Part shown: positions 16,854 through 25,529 of the stretch, piece by piece
Numbering within the stretch: the stretch's first letter is position 1
Layout: every line of letters starts with the position of its first letter
Origin: Nereida sp024640765
GTDB lineage: Bacteria > Pseudomonadota > Alphaproteobacteria > Rhodobacterales > Rhodobacteraceae
NCBI GenBank assembly: GCA_024640765.1
Contig: JAHEEK010000001.1
Coordinates: forward strand, 186,001 to 250,000
DNA: 64,000 nt
Reading direction: 5' to 3'
Position numbers and translations under genes: made by a program
The notes under the pieces: generated by a model
The model's input: only the letters and a program-made list of their open reading frames with translations
Told to the model about the DNA's origin: nothing
The model's database searches: none

Positions 16854-18091
16854 TGGGGTATCCCTGACGCGTCTGCTGCGCGTTTGATAATGGCAAGGGC
16901 TTCAGGCGCGTCCGCAAAGCTTTCTTTGGCGTTTTGCCAAATTGCGGCGGCGGCGTCGATCTCGTCCAAAACGCCGTATGCATTGATCAGACGTGCCCAA
17001 TCGGCGGGTGTGCCGCCTTCGGTTGCAAGGCGTGTGTTGAGCGTGCTGACCATGCCACGGATCATTGCTGTGCGGTCCTCAGCTGTCATATCACGCGCTG
17101 CGGCGATGGCTTCGGTAGAGGGGCCAGCGGCATCAGGTGGCAGCTGATACCGAATGCCCGCACGGTCCGCTAAGTCCTCGATCTCGGCGCGGATGGGAAC
17201 AACCCAAGGGTCCACGGGGCTGCTGGCATCCAAGAGTTGACGCCAAAGCTGGAAAGCCCGGTCTGGCCTACCTGTTTGGGCAAACATGCGCCCGATGTAA
17301 AAGCGTGACTGCGGTTGGTTGGCGTCTTTTTGCAGCGCTTGGGCAAAGGCGTTCTCGGCCTCGGGTGAGACATAACCGCCTGCCGCCAGAACCATAAACT
17401 CACCCACCAATGCCCAGTCTTCGGCTGCGGCGTCATCACCTTGGGCACGGATCACGTTTTGTTGGGCCGTGTAAGCAGCGGTGTAATTGCCAAGCCGCGC
17501 TTCTGCGTTTGCCAACAGGCTTTGACCGCGTGCGTCATCTGGCCGTTCCGCGACTGTGGTGCGCAAAGTCTCAACCAACTCAAGATAGCCTTCGGGCAAT
17601 TGTTCAGCTGTGGGCTTTCTGAGTGTTTGGCTGGCCTGGCTCTGGGCCATTTCTTGGCTGGGACGCTCGGCGCGCAGCTGTTCGGCGATGCGTAGGCGTT
17701 CCGCGTGGGGCAGGTCCCCGTAGCCGGGCGCGCCAATCGTTGCATAAAGCCCCAACGCACCTGCAATCACTGCAGTACCGCCCAAAACTGCGGCAGCCTT
17801 GGTAACCGGTGCTGGTGCGTGGGCGGCTGTACCGTTTTGGGCCTGTTCAGATGCGTCGGCGGCCAAAATACGGCGCGAGATTTCAAGGCGGACGGCATCT
17901 GCTTGGTCTTCTGTGACAATGCCGCGTGCCAAGTCGCGGTCAACTTCGGCGAGCTGTGCTTTGTATACATTCACATCATAGCTTTTGGAATCTGCATCAG
18001 CATCGGCCGTGCGCCAAAACGCCGCGACAATCCAAATCATCGCACTCAGCGCAAGACTGCCGGAAATTGTCCAAAATATAAGCCAAATCAT
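16850..18091 (-). CDS. ccmI: Cytochrome c biogenesis protein CcmI
   Basis: An inner-membrane chaperone of about 413 residues that delivers apocytochrome c to the CcmFH heme ligase. The N-terminal region has one helix at the start ('MIWLIFWTISGSLALSAMIW') and another near residue 100, separated by the typical CcmI cytoplasmic segment ('VYKAQLAEVDRDLARGIVT'). The C-terminal two thirds contain TPR-like repeats such as 'ARLGNYTAAYTAQQNVI'. ATG 18091 is chosen because the protein then begins with the conserved membrane helix. No other ccm genes are in the window. Confidence 0.9.
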   Translation of the reverse strand: MIWLIFWTISGSLALSAMIWIVAAFWRTADADADSKSYDVNVYKAQLAEVDRDLARGIVTEDQADAVRLEISRRILAADASEQAQNGTAAHAPAPVTKAAAVLGGTAVIAGALGLYATIGAPGYGDLPHAERLRIAEQLRAERPSQEMAQSQASQTLRKPTAEQLPEGYLELVETLRTTVAERPDDARGQSLLANAEARLGNYTAAYTAQQNVIRAQGDDAAAEDWALVGEFMVLAAGGYVSPEAENAFAQALQKDANQPQSRFYIGRMFAQTGRPDRAFQLWRQLLDASSPVDPWVVPIRAEIEDLADRAGIRYQLPPDAAGPSTEAIAAARDMTAEDRTAMIRGMVSTLNTRLATEGGTPADWARLINAYGVLDEIDAAAAIWQNAKESFADAPEALAIIKRAADASGIPQ

Positions 18092-18284
18092 GGTTTTTCT
18101 GCCTTTTTCATGCTGCACTATCTAGCGGCTTCGGAACCAAACAAAAAGAGGCCTTGATCATCTGTGCGCAGTTGTCGCAAAACCGCAGGGAAGCGACGCC
18201 GCGCGGCTTTCAGCGCATGTTGACCCGTGGCATCACTACCTCAAGATCGATCCTTTCTGCGCCACTTATGTATGAGGCTGCCCG

Positions 18285-19529
18285 ATGAAGAAATATTCTG
18301 CATTCGCAATCGCGAAAGAGGCTTTGACATATCACAAAGGGTGGGGCCGTGCGTGGGCAAAACCTGCGCCTAAAAGCCATTATGATGTGATCATTGTCGG
18401 CGCTGGTGGTCATGGATTGGCCACTGCGTATTACTTGGGGCGCAACTTTGGCATCACAAACGTAGCGATTATCGAGAAAGGTTGGCTGGGTGGTGGTAAT
18501 ACTGGCCGCAACACGACGATTATCCGGTCAAACTACCTGCAAGACCCATCCGCTGCGATTTATGAAAAAGCCCGCAGTTTGTACGAGACCCTGTCGCAGG
18601 ATCTGAACTACAACATTATGTTCAGCCCGCGCGGTGTAATCATGCTGGCGCAGACCCATCACGAGGTGCGCGGCTATAAACGCACGGCCCACGCAAATGC
18701 GTTGCAAGGCGTTACGACAGAATGGATTGAGCCTAAGCGCGTCAAAGAACTGGTGCCGATCATTAACTTGGATGGCCCCCGATACCCTGTTCTGGGTGGC
18801 CTGTGGCAAGCGCGTGGCGGTACGGCACGTCACGATGCGGTTGCGTGGGGCTATGCCCGCGCGTGTTCCGACATGGGTATGGACATTATTCAGCAAACCG
18901 AAGTGACAGCGGTGAAACGTTCGGGCGGGAAAGTGACAGGCGTTACTACGACCCAAGGCGATATCAGCTGTAACAAGCTTGGTGTTGTCGTTGCAGGACA
19001 TTCCGGCGTGCTTGCGGATATGGCGGGCTTCCGTCTGCCTATCGAATCTGTGCCGCTGCAGGCGTTGGTGTCAGAGCCGATTAAGCCGTGCATGGACGTG
19101 GTTGTGATGGCCAATACGGTCCACGGTTACATGAGCCAATCTGACAAAGGTGAGATGGTCATCGGTGGTGGTACAGACAGCCATAACGCCTATACACAGC
19201 GTGGATCTTTCCATCACGTTGAGGAAACAGTGCGTGCGCTTTGTGAGACATTCCCGATGATCTCGCGCCTAAAGATGCTGCGCCAATGGGGGGGTATCGT
19301 TGATGTGACGGGTGACCGCTCGCCGATTTTGTCCAAGACGCCAGTTGAGGGCATGTTCATCAACTGCGGTTGGGGGACAGGCGGGTTCAAGGCAATTCCG
19401 GGATCTGGCTGGGGCATGGCAGAGTTGATCGCCAAAGGACATTCACCTTTGACCGATCAGTTCGGCTTGGACCGTTTCCGCGAAGGCCGCTTCATCGACG
19501 AAAGTGTCGCCGCAGGGGTGGCGCACTGA
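18285..19529 (+). CDS. soxB: Sarcosine oxidase beta subunit
   Basis: The FAD/FMN-carrying subunit of heterotetrameric sarcosine oxidase, which demethylates sarcosine to glycine, giving H2O2 and, with tetrahydrofolate, methylene-THF. The 414 residues include the dinucleotide-binding 'DVIIVGAGGHGLATAYYL' near residue 32 and 'IEKGWLGGGNTGRNTTIIRS' near 62, the region holding the covalent-flavin His in this family. The ATG follows a short leader after the divergent ccmI gene. This is sarcosine sox, not the thiosulfate-oxidising Sox system. soxD, soxA and soxG follow. Confidence 0.97.
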   Translation: MKKYSAFAIAKEALTYHKGWGRAWAKPAPKSHYDVIIVGAGGHGLATAYYLGRNFGITNVAIIEKGWLGGGNTGRNTTIIRSNYLQDPSAAIYEKARSLYETLSQDLNYNIMFSPRGVIMLAQTHHEVRGYKRTAHANALQGVTTEWIEPKRVKELVPIINLDGPRYPVLGGLWQARGGTARHDAVAWGYARACSDMGMDIIQQTEVTAVKRSGGKVTGVTTTQGDISCNKLGVVVAGHSGVLADMAGFRLPIESVPLQALVSEPIKPCMDVVVMANTVHGYMSQSDKGEMVIGGGTDSHNAYTQRGSFHHVEETVRALCETFPMISRLKMLRQWGGIVDVTGDRSPILSKTPVEGMFINCGWGTGGFKAIPGSGWGMAELIAKGHSPLTDQFGLDRFREGRFIDESVAAGVAH

Positions 19530-19540
19530 TGCCGACGATG

Positions 19541-19732
19541 TCAGTTCTTTTTGTCGTCGCGTTCGGCCTTGGCGGCAGCGCTGCCAAAAGCAATCAGGTC
19601 GCTCACGTCAACCTCGCGTCCGCCTCTGGCGGCTTTGCGGCGCTTGATAGCGGCCTGTTCGCGCAAAAACATGATAACGGCAAAAGCAACAACTGCTGCG
19701 CTGATACACAGCAAAATAGTGGTCTGATCCAA
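19541..19732 (-). CDS. Small membrane protein gene, opposite strand, inside the sarcosine oxidase operon
   Basis: A 63-residue protein with one N-terminal membrane helix (about residues 5-24) followed by a basic stretch ('RRKAARGG') and a soluble tail ending in Asp/Lys. The start is TTG 19732, supported by a near-perfect AAAGGAG seven bases upstream. It fills most of the 298-bp gap between soxB and soxD but runs the other way. The protein-like composition, the good ribosome site and the size of the gap argue that it is real. No function is recognised. Confidence 0.65.
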   Translation of the reverse strand: MDQTTILLCISAAVVAFAVIMFLREQAAIKRRKAARGGREVDVSDLIAFGSAAAKAERDDKKN

Positions 19733-19827
19733 GGGTTCACTCCTTTCGTGGTGCGTGTACTGAACGCCCTTGTCTCAGGCCTAACAGTAAAACCCATCGA
19801 TTTCGCCCTAAATAACGGAGCTGCCCG

Positions 19828-20157
19828 ATGCTGATCCTTACATGCCCATATTGCGGCGTCGCTGCAGATGAAACAGAGCTGTCTGCTGGCGGCGAAGCGC
19901 ACGTTAAACGTGAGACAGTTGGCGCGGATGACGCGGCGTTTGAACAGTATTTGTTCCAGCGCGAAAATCCCAAAGGCATTCATTTTGAGCGCTGGCGTCA
20001 CGCAGCCGGTTGCGGCAAGTGGTTCCACGCGGCGCGCTGCACCAATACGCTTGAAGTGTTTGGCACCTACAGCGCGCAAACGCTTGAGCCTCCGAAAAAC
20101 ATCACTGACGCGATTAGCGCCGCCCGGCCGGGTTGGACATGGAGAAACTTTTCATGA
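19828..20157 (+). CDS. soxD: Sarcosine oxidase delta subunit
   Basis: A 109-residue zinc-binding subunit. It shows the expected 'CPYCG' near residue 6, a central 'GIHFERWRHAAGCGKWFH' with another Cys, and 'ARCTNTLEVFGTY' near 70. Together these provide the Cys/His zinc ligands known for the delta subunit. Its TGA overlaps the soxA ATG (ATGA), so the two are translationally coupled. Confidence 0.97.
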   Translation: MLILTCPYCGVAADETELSAGGEAHVKRETVGADDAAFEQYLFQRENPKGIHFERWRHAAGCGKWFHAARCTNTLEVFGTYSAQTLEPPKNITDAISAARPGWTWRNFS

Positions 20158-23100
20158 GCACACGTTTGGCAAATGGCGGCCGTCTGATTGACCGAAGCGC
20201 CAAAGTAGATTTCACATTTAACGGCAAACGCCTGAGCGGTTTTGCAGGTGACACTTTGGCTTCTGCCCTTTTGGGGGAAGATCAGATGTTGATGGGCCGG
20301 TCGTTTAAGTATCACCGTCCGCGTGGTGTGGTAGCGTCCGGTGCCGAAGAGCCGAATGCGTTGATGAATTTGGGTGAAGGCAATACGTTTGAACCCAACG
20401 CGCGCGCCACAACCACACCGCTATTCGGGGGCCTGAAGGCCGTTAGCCAAAACCACTGGCCCAGCCTTGAATTTGATGTCGGTGCTATCAACAAGCATTT
20501 GTCACGTTTTTTGCCTGCGGGTTTTTATTACAAGATGTTCATTCACCCGCGGCCTTTGTGGAAGCATGTCTATGAGCCGTTTATTCGTCGTTCTGCGGGC
20601 CTTGGCCGAGCACCTGACGCTGAAGCGCGTGATCCCGATACCTATGAGCATTTCTATCATTACACGGATGTTTTGATCATTGGGGGCGGCACGGCGGGTT
20701 TGAGTGCTGCTCTTACCGCAGGGCGTGCCGGTCTTGATGTGACTTTGATGGAACAAAATGGCGAGTGGGGCGGCCGCGCACCTGTTGATGCAACCTGTGG
20801 TGGGCCGTCTGAAATTGACGGTGTTTCCGTTGATGAGTGGATCAATAAAGCCGTTCAAGCCCTTGAAAAGATGAAGAATGTCACTTTGCGGACCCGTACA
20901 ATGGGCGCGGGTGTGTATGACCACGGGTATGTTCTTTGCTATGAGCGTCTGCGCGATCACGCGCCAGAACTGGATGGTCCGCGGCACCGTTTGTGGAAAG
21001 TCCGCGCGCAGCAGATCATCACAGCAACCGGTGCGATTGAGCGGCCTTTGTCTTTTGCTGGTAACGATATTCCGGGCGTTATGTTGGCGTCCGCGGTGCG
21101 TGATTATGCTGTGAACTACGGCGTCAGCGCGGGCGACCGCACGGTTGTTGTGACCAACAATGACGATGCGTACCGTACGGCGATTGCCATGGTTCAGGCG
21201 GGCTTGTCCGTGCCTGCCATTGTTGATGCGCGCACGATGCCGGATCAGGGGCTCGTGTCCCAGGCCCGCGCTTTGGGCATTGAAGTAAAGCAGGGCATGG
21301 GTATCGCCAAAGTCAAAGGCACCAAACGTGTGACCGGTGTCGCGCTTTGTTTGCAAGCAGGCGAAGGTGCCGTCCTTGAGGAAATCAAATGTGACGTGGT
21401 TGCAATGTCAGGCGGCTGGAGCCCCGTTGTACACATGTGGTCACATTGCGGTGGGAAGCTGACGTGGGATGAGGACGGGCAGTTTTTCCGCCCTGATCCA
21501 GATCGCGCGCCAACAAGCCACGACGGCAAAGCGTTTGTAAGTGTTGCTGGTGCTGCGAACGGACATATGATGCTGGGCGCAGGCCTTGCTGATGGTGCAA
21601 GCTGTGCAGGTAAAGTCATTGCTGCGTGCGGCAAACAAGTGAAAGCCAAAGATCCTGTACCGTCTGCAACAGATGTGGCTGAGGCGCCAATGGCACCGGT
21701 ATGGATTATGCCCCAAGGCGCGAATATCTCGCTGCGTGCGAAGATGTGGTTGGACTATCAGAACGACGTGAAAGTGAGCGATGTTCAGCTGGCTGCCCAA
21801 GAGGGCTATGAGAGTGTTGAGCACACCAAGCGCTACACTACGCTTGGCATGGCTACAGATCAGGGTAAGCTCAGCAATATCAACGGTCTGGCGGTTCTTT
21901 CAGGTGCGCTTAATGCGCCAATTCCAGCTGTCGGCACTACCACATTCCGTCCGCCTTACACGCCGATCTCTATGGGATCGATCGCAGGTGAGGCGAAGGG
22001 TGATATTTTCCAACCCATGCGCCGAAGCCCACTTCACGACTGGCATGACGACAACGGCGTGTACTGGGAGCCGGTGGGTCACTGGCGTCGTCCATATTGC
22101 TACACGCGTGATGGCGAGAGCCACGCAGATGCAGTTAACCGCGAAGTGAAAAACACGCGTGAAAACCTTGGTTTGCTGGATGCCTCAACCTTGGGTAAGA
22201 TCATTGTCAAAGGCCCAGATGCGGGTCGTTTTCTTGACATGCTCTACACGAACATGATGTCGAACCTGAAAGTCGGCCGTTGCCGCTATGGTTTGATGTG
22301 CTCTGAGAACGGCTTTTTGATGGATGACGGCGTTGTTGCGCGCATCGATGAGGACACGTGGCTGTGCCACACCACGTCCGGTGGGGCGGATCACATTCAT
22401 CAACACATGGAAGAGTGGCTCCAAACCGAATGGTGGGACTGGAAAGTCTACGTTGCCAACGTCACTGAGCAATATGGTCAGATCGCTGTTGTCGGCCCGA
22501 ATGCGCGCAAAGTTCTCGAAACCCTTGGTGGGATGGACGTGAGCCAAGACGCGCTGTCATTTATGGAATGGGCTGATGGTACGCTCGCGGGTATTGATGT
22601 TCGCATTTTCCGCATCAGTTTCTCGGGTGAGTTGTCCTACGAGATTGCCGTGAAGGCAGGCCAAGCCCGCGCCCTTTGGGACGCAATCTATAAAGCGGGC
22701 CAAGACTTTGGCGTGATGCCCTACGGTACTGAAACCCTTCACGTTCTTCGCGCTGAAAAGGGCTTTATCATGATCGGTGACGAGACTGATGGCACGGTCA
22801 TCCCGCAGGACCTGAACCTCCAATGGGCACTGTCGAAGAAAAAAGAAGACTACCTTGGCAAGCGCGCACATGAGCGTAGCTTTATGGCCGATCCTGCGCG
22901 CTGGAAACTGGTTGGTTTGCTGACTACGGACCGCAGCGTGATCCCTGATGGAGCGTATGCGGTTGCAGACGGGGTCAATGATAATGGTCAGTGCAATACA
23001 CAAGGACGCATCACATCAAGCTACTACTCCGCCACAATGGAGCGGGGCATTGCCATGGCGCTGGTTAAGGACGGTCCGGACCGCATGGGCGAAGTGTTGA

Positions 23101-23189
23101 CCTTACCCAAGACGGACGGAACCGAAGTGCGTGCGGAAATCGTTGATCCTGTGTTCTATGATAAAGAGGGGGCTAAGCAAAATGTCTAA
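20154..23189 (+). CDS. soxA: Sarcosine oxidase alpha subunit
   Basis: A subunit of about 1011 residues that binds NAD+ and tetrahydrofolate. The N-terminal part has a ferredoxin-like region ('RSFKYHRPRGVVASGAEEPNA') and a Rossmann domain ('DVLIIGGGTAGLSAALTAGR' near residue 170). The C-terminal 400 residues are a GcvT-like aminomethyltransferase domain, where the methyl group is passed to THF ('MEWADGTLAGIDVRIFRISF', 'GFIMIGDETDGT'). ATG 20154 overlaps the soxD stop by four bases. It ends eight bases inside soxG. Confidence 0.97.
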   Translation: MSTRLANGGRLIDRSAKVDFTFNGKRLSGFAGDTLASALLGEDQMLMGRSFKYHRPRGVVASGAEEPNALMNLGEGNTFEPNARATTTPLFGGLKAVSQNHWPSLEFDVGAINKHLSRFLPAGFYYKMFIHPRPLWKHVYEPFIRRSAGLGRAPDAEARDPDTYEHFYHYTDVLIIGGGTAGLSAALTAGRAGLDVTLMEQNGEWGGRAPVDATCGGPSEIDGVSVDEWINKAVQALEKMKNVTLRTRTMGAGVYDHGYVLCYERLRDHAPELDGPRHRLWKVRAQQIITATGAIERPLSFAGNDIPGVMLASAVRDYAVNYGVSAGDRTVVVTNNDDAYRTAIAMVQAGLSVPAIVDARTMPDQGLVSQARALGIEVKQGMGIAKVKGTKRVTGVALCLQAGEGAVLEEIKCDVVAMSGGWSPVVHMWSHCGGKLTWDEDGQFFRPDPDRAPTSHDGKAFVSVAGAANGHMMLGAGLADGASCAGKVIAACGKQVKAKDPVPSATDVAEAPMAPVWIMPQGANISLRAKMWLDYQNDVKVSDVQLAAQEGYESVEHTKRYTTLGMATDQGKLSNINGLAVLSGALNAPIPAVGTTTFRPPYTPISMGSIAGEAKGDIFQPMRRSPLHDWHDDNGVYWEPVGHWRRPYCYTRDGESHADAVNREVKNTRENLGLLDASTLGKIIVKGPDAGRFLDMLYTNMMSNLKVGRCRYGLMCSENGFLMDDGVVARIDEDTWLCHTTSGGADHIHQHMEEWLQTEWWDWKVYVANVTEQYGQIAVVGPNARKVLETLGGMDVSQDALSFMEWADGTLAGIDVRIFRISFSGELSYEIAVKAGQARALWDAIYKAGQDFGVMPYGTETLHVLRAEKGFIMIGDETDGTVIPQDLNLQWALSKKKEDYLGKRAHERSFMADPARWKLVGLLTTDRSVIPDGAYAVADGVNDNGQCNTQGRITSSYYSATMERGIAMALVKDGPDRMGEVLTLPKTDGTEVRAEIVDPVFYDKEGAKQNV

Positions 23190-23748
23190 GGCGATCTCGG
23201 CCCTGAACGGGCAACGTTTTGAAGGGGCAGTTACGGTCAAAGACCTTGGCCCGCGCGGCATGATTACACTGCGCGGCGATCTTTCATCTGCCGCTCTGAA
23301 AAAAGCGGCCACAAGTGCCAGTGGCGCAGAAATGCCCCAAGCCGGCATGTGCACGATAGCGAAAGATCAAGGCATTGCCTGGATGTCGCCTGACGAAATT
23401 CTGGTGGTTCTTCCCTATGCGGATGTGGATGGCGCGATCGCGAAGATGGGCAAAACGCTGAAAGATACGCACCACTTGTTGGCGGACGTTAGTGACGCGC
23501 GCAGCATCATTCGCGTACAAGGTACGGGCGTGAGAGACGTTATTGCGAAATTGAGCCCCGCTGATATGCGCCCAAGCAGTTTTGCTGTTGGCACGATGCG
23601 CCGGACGCGGATGGCCCAAGTTGCTGCTGCTTTCTGGATGCGGGATGCGCGCACAATCGACGTGATCTGCTTCCGCTCTGTGTCCGAGTACGTCTTTGGT
23701 ATTTTGAGCGTTGCCGCAGCCGAAGGTGCAGAGGTTTATCCAAAGTAG
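23182..23748 (+). CDS. soxG: Sarcosine oxidase gamma subunit
   Basis: The fourth subunit, about 188 residues, GcvT/YgfZ-like and lying on the alpha subunit. Seen here: 'VTVKDLGPRGMITLRGDL' near the start, 'QGIAWMSPDEILVVLP' near 60 and a closing 'VICFRSVSEYVFGIL'. ATG 23182 overlaps the soxA stop by eight bases; the frame extends upstream but that part is inside soxA. It completes soxBDAG. Confidence 0.95.
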   Translation: MSKAISALNGQRFEGAVTVKDLGPRGMITLRGDLSSAALKKAATSASGAEMPQAGMCTIAKDQGIAWMSPDEILVVLPYADVDGAIAKMGKTLKDTHHLLADVSDARSIIRVQGTGVRDVIAKLSPADMRPSSFAVGTMRRTRMAQVAAAFWMRDARTIDVICFRSVSEYVFGILSVAAAEGAEVYPK

Positions 23749-23866
23749 CCAGCGCACGAAAATAACTGGCTCGCATTTGAACGCGCCCCTTGACGTGGGG
23801 GCGGTGTCGCCTCATTTCATGCGGTAGCGATCCGTAATATCAATTGACGAGAGAGGAGCCTCACAG

Positions 23867-24466
23867 ATGGCTTTTGAACTTCCTGATCTTCCTTATGCAC
23901 ATGATGCGCTTACTGCGCACGGTATGTCCGCAGAGACGCTTGAGTACCACCACGACCTGCACCACAAGGCTTACGTGGACAACGGCAACAAATTAATTGC
24001 TGGCACCGAGTGGGACGGCAAATCCATGGAAGAGATCATCGTCGGCACATATGACGCGACGTCCGTTTCCCAAAACGGCATCTTCAACAACATCAGCCAG
24101 CTTTGGAACCACAACCAGTTTTGGGAGATGATGGGCCCGAACGCGTCTGCAATGCCGTCCGAGCTTGAAAAAGCGCTTGTGGAGAGCTTTGGTTCAGTCG
24201 ACGAATTTAAATCCCAATTCAGCGCTGCTGGCGCAGGCCAATTCGGTTCTGGCTGGGCATGGTTGGTGAAAGATACCGACGGCGCGTTGAAGGTGACAAA
24301 GACAGAAAACGGTGTGAACCCGCTTTGCTTTGGTCAAACTGCTCTGCTTGGTTGTGATGTATGGGAGCACAGCTACTACATTGATTTCCGCAACAAGCGT
24401 CCTGCGTATCTGACCAACTTCCTCGATAACTTGGTCAACTGGGAGAACGTCGCTTCACGCATGTGA
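23867..24466 (+). CDS. sodB: Superoxide dismutase (Fe/Mn family)
   Basis: Disproportionates superoxide in the cytoplasm. The 199 residues carry the four metal ligands in order: His in 'LEYHHDLHHKAYVDNGN' near residue 27, His in 'LWNHNQFWEMM' near 79, then Asp and His in 'LGCDVWEHSYYIDF' near 163-167. The iron or manganese choice is not certain from motifs alone. GAGAGGAG precedes the ATG. Its own terminator follows at 24494-24529. Confidence 0.96.
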   Translation: MAFELPDLPYAHDALTAHGMSAETLEYHHDLHHKAYVDNGNKLIAGTEWDGKSMEEIIVGTYDATSVSQNGIFNNISQLWNHNQFWEMMGPNASAMPSELEKALVESFGSVDEFKSQFSAAGAGQFGSGWAWLVKDTDGALKVTKTENGVNPLCFGQTALLGCDVWEHSYYIDFRNKRPAYLTNFLDNLVNWENVASRM

Positions 24467-24493
24467 TAGCGCGCCCGCTTCTCGAATAATTGC

Positions 24494-24529
24494 GCCGCCG
24501 CCTGAGGATATCAGCGGCGGCTTTTTTCA
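24494..24529 (+). terminator. Intrinsic terminator after sodB
   Basis: Stem GCCGCCGCCTGA / TCAGCGGCGGC with one bulged C, loop GGATA, then TTTTTT. A standard rho-independent terminator in the sodB direction. Confidence 0.88.
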
Positions 24530-24546
24530 TTTGACCCGCCGCTAGA

Positions 24547-25443
24547 ATGGGCGCACTGCATGCGGTCATGACTGAGAGTTTCAAAGGTGTTGCGGCCATG
24601 ATTGCCGCCTGTGTCGTGTGGGGGCTGTCACCACTTTTCTACGCACAGTTCAGCGATATCCCGACCATTGATATTTTGGCGCACCGGACTCTTTGGTCGC
24701 TTTTGTTGTTCGCGGGCGTTTTGATGTTTCAACGCCGCTTGTCACAAATCCCCAAGGCTCTTTCGACCCCGAAGAACATTGCAATCATCACGACCGCGTC
24801 GGTGATGATTGCAATTAATTGGGGCCTGTTCATTTGGGCTACAAAAGTGGGGCGTGTTACTGAAACATCGCTTGGATATTACATCTTCCCGCTTGTGGCG
24901 GTTGTTTTGGGCATGTTGGCTTTTGGTGAAAAGTTGAGCCGCGCCCAAGCCCTTGCGGTTGGCCTTGCAGTAGTTGCAGTAAGCGTGTTGGCGATCGGTA
25001 CACAAACCCCACCGTGGATTGCTTTGGCTTTGGCTGTGACCTTCGGGATTTACGGATTAATCAAAAAGCGGCTGGAGGCGGGTCCTGTCGTTTCCGTGGC
25101 GTGCGAAGTGCTGTTATTTGCGCCGCTCGCTGCTGTGTGGTTGATCTGGTTTGGTGATCTGACGGTCTTTGGCAATCTTACGGAACTGCTCTTTTTGGCA
25201 CTTTGCGGGCCTATGACGGCCATTCCGCTGATGTTTTTCTCATATGCGACCAAGCGTGTTCGTCTTGGAACCGTTGGCTTGGTCCAATACTTGAACCCCA
25301 CACTGCAGTTCGTCTGCGCGGTTTTGATTTTCAAAGAACCGTTTGGTGTCTGGCACGGGGTTGCCTTCGCCCTTATTTGGACCGCCCTTGCGCTGTACTC
25401 TGCCGCATCGTTGCCCAAAAGTCGCGCTCACCGCGCGGCGTAG
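24547..25443 (+). CDS. rarD: EamA-family transporter RarD
   Basis: A 298-residue inner-membrane protein with ten hydrophobic helices and two EamA repeats. The RarD branch is shown by 'ACVVWGLSPLFYAQFSDIP' near residue 20, 'HRTLWSLLLF' near 46 and 'ETSLGYYIFPLV' near 109. Natural substrates are not settled; related proteins export metabolites or drugs. In-frame ATG 24568 is a second possible start. Confidence 0.87.
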   Translation: MGALHAVMTESFKGVAAMIAACVVWGLSPLFYAQFSDIPTIDILAHRTLWSLLLFAGVLMFQRRLSQIPKALSTPKNIAIITTASVMIAINWGLFIWATKVGRVTETSLGYYIFPLVAVVLGMLAFGEKLSRAQALAVGLAVVAVSVLAIGTQTPPWIALALAVTFGIYGLIKKRLEAGPVVSVACEVLLFAPLAAVWLIWFGDLTVFGNLTELLFLALCGPMTAIPLMFFSYATKRVRLGTVGLVQYLNPTLQFVCAVLIFKEPFGVWHGVAFALIWTALALYSAASLPKSRAHRAA

Positions 25444-25529
25444 TTGGGTTTTGACCCAATATGTAGGGTAGGCTAAGAAGATGTGGCACACACTGCGTTG
25501 GGTGCTACAGAACAACGAAGAGGGCTGTC

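Noticed and set aside
18138..18155. AAACAAAAAGAGGCC after the ccmI region as another copy of the element
   Set aside because: No GGATATT half and no flanking stem; it lies at the 5' side of ccmI, not in a 3' region.
20502..21356. Long (284-codon) open frame antisense to soxA
   Set aside because: Its product is rich in Arg, His and Thr with no motif, while the plus strand encodes a clearly conserved sarcosine oxidase alpha subunit.
18285..23748. sox gene names suggesting thiosulfate oxidation
   Set aside because: The subunits have sarcosine oxidase domains (FAD, GcvT-like, zinc delta subunit); none is a SoxXYZABCD sulfur-oxidation protein.
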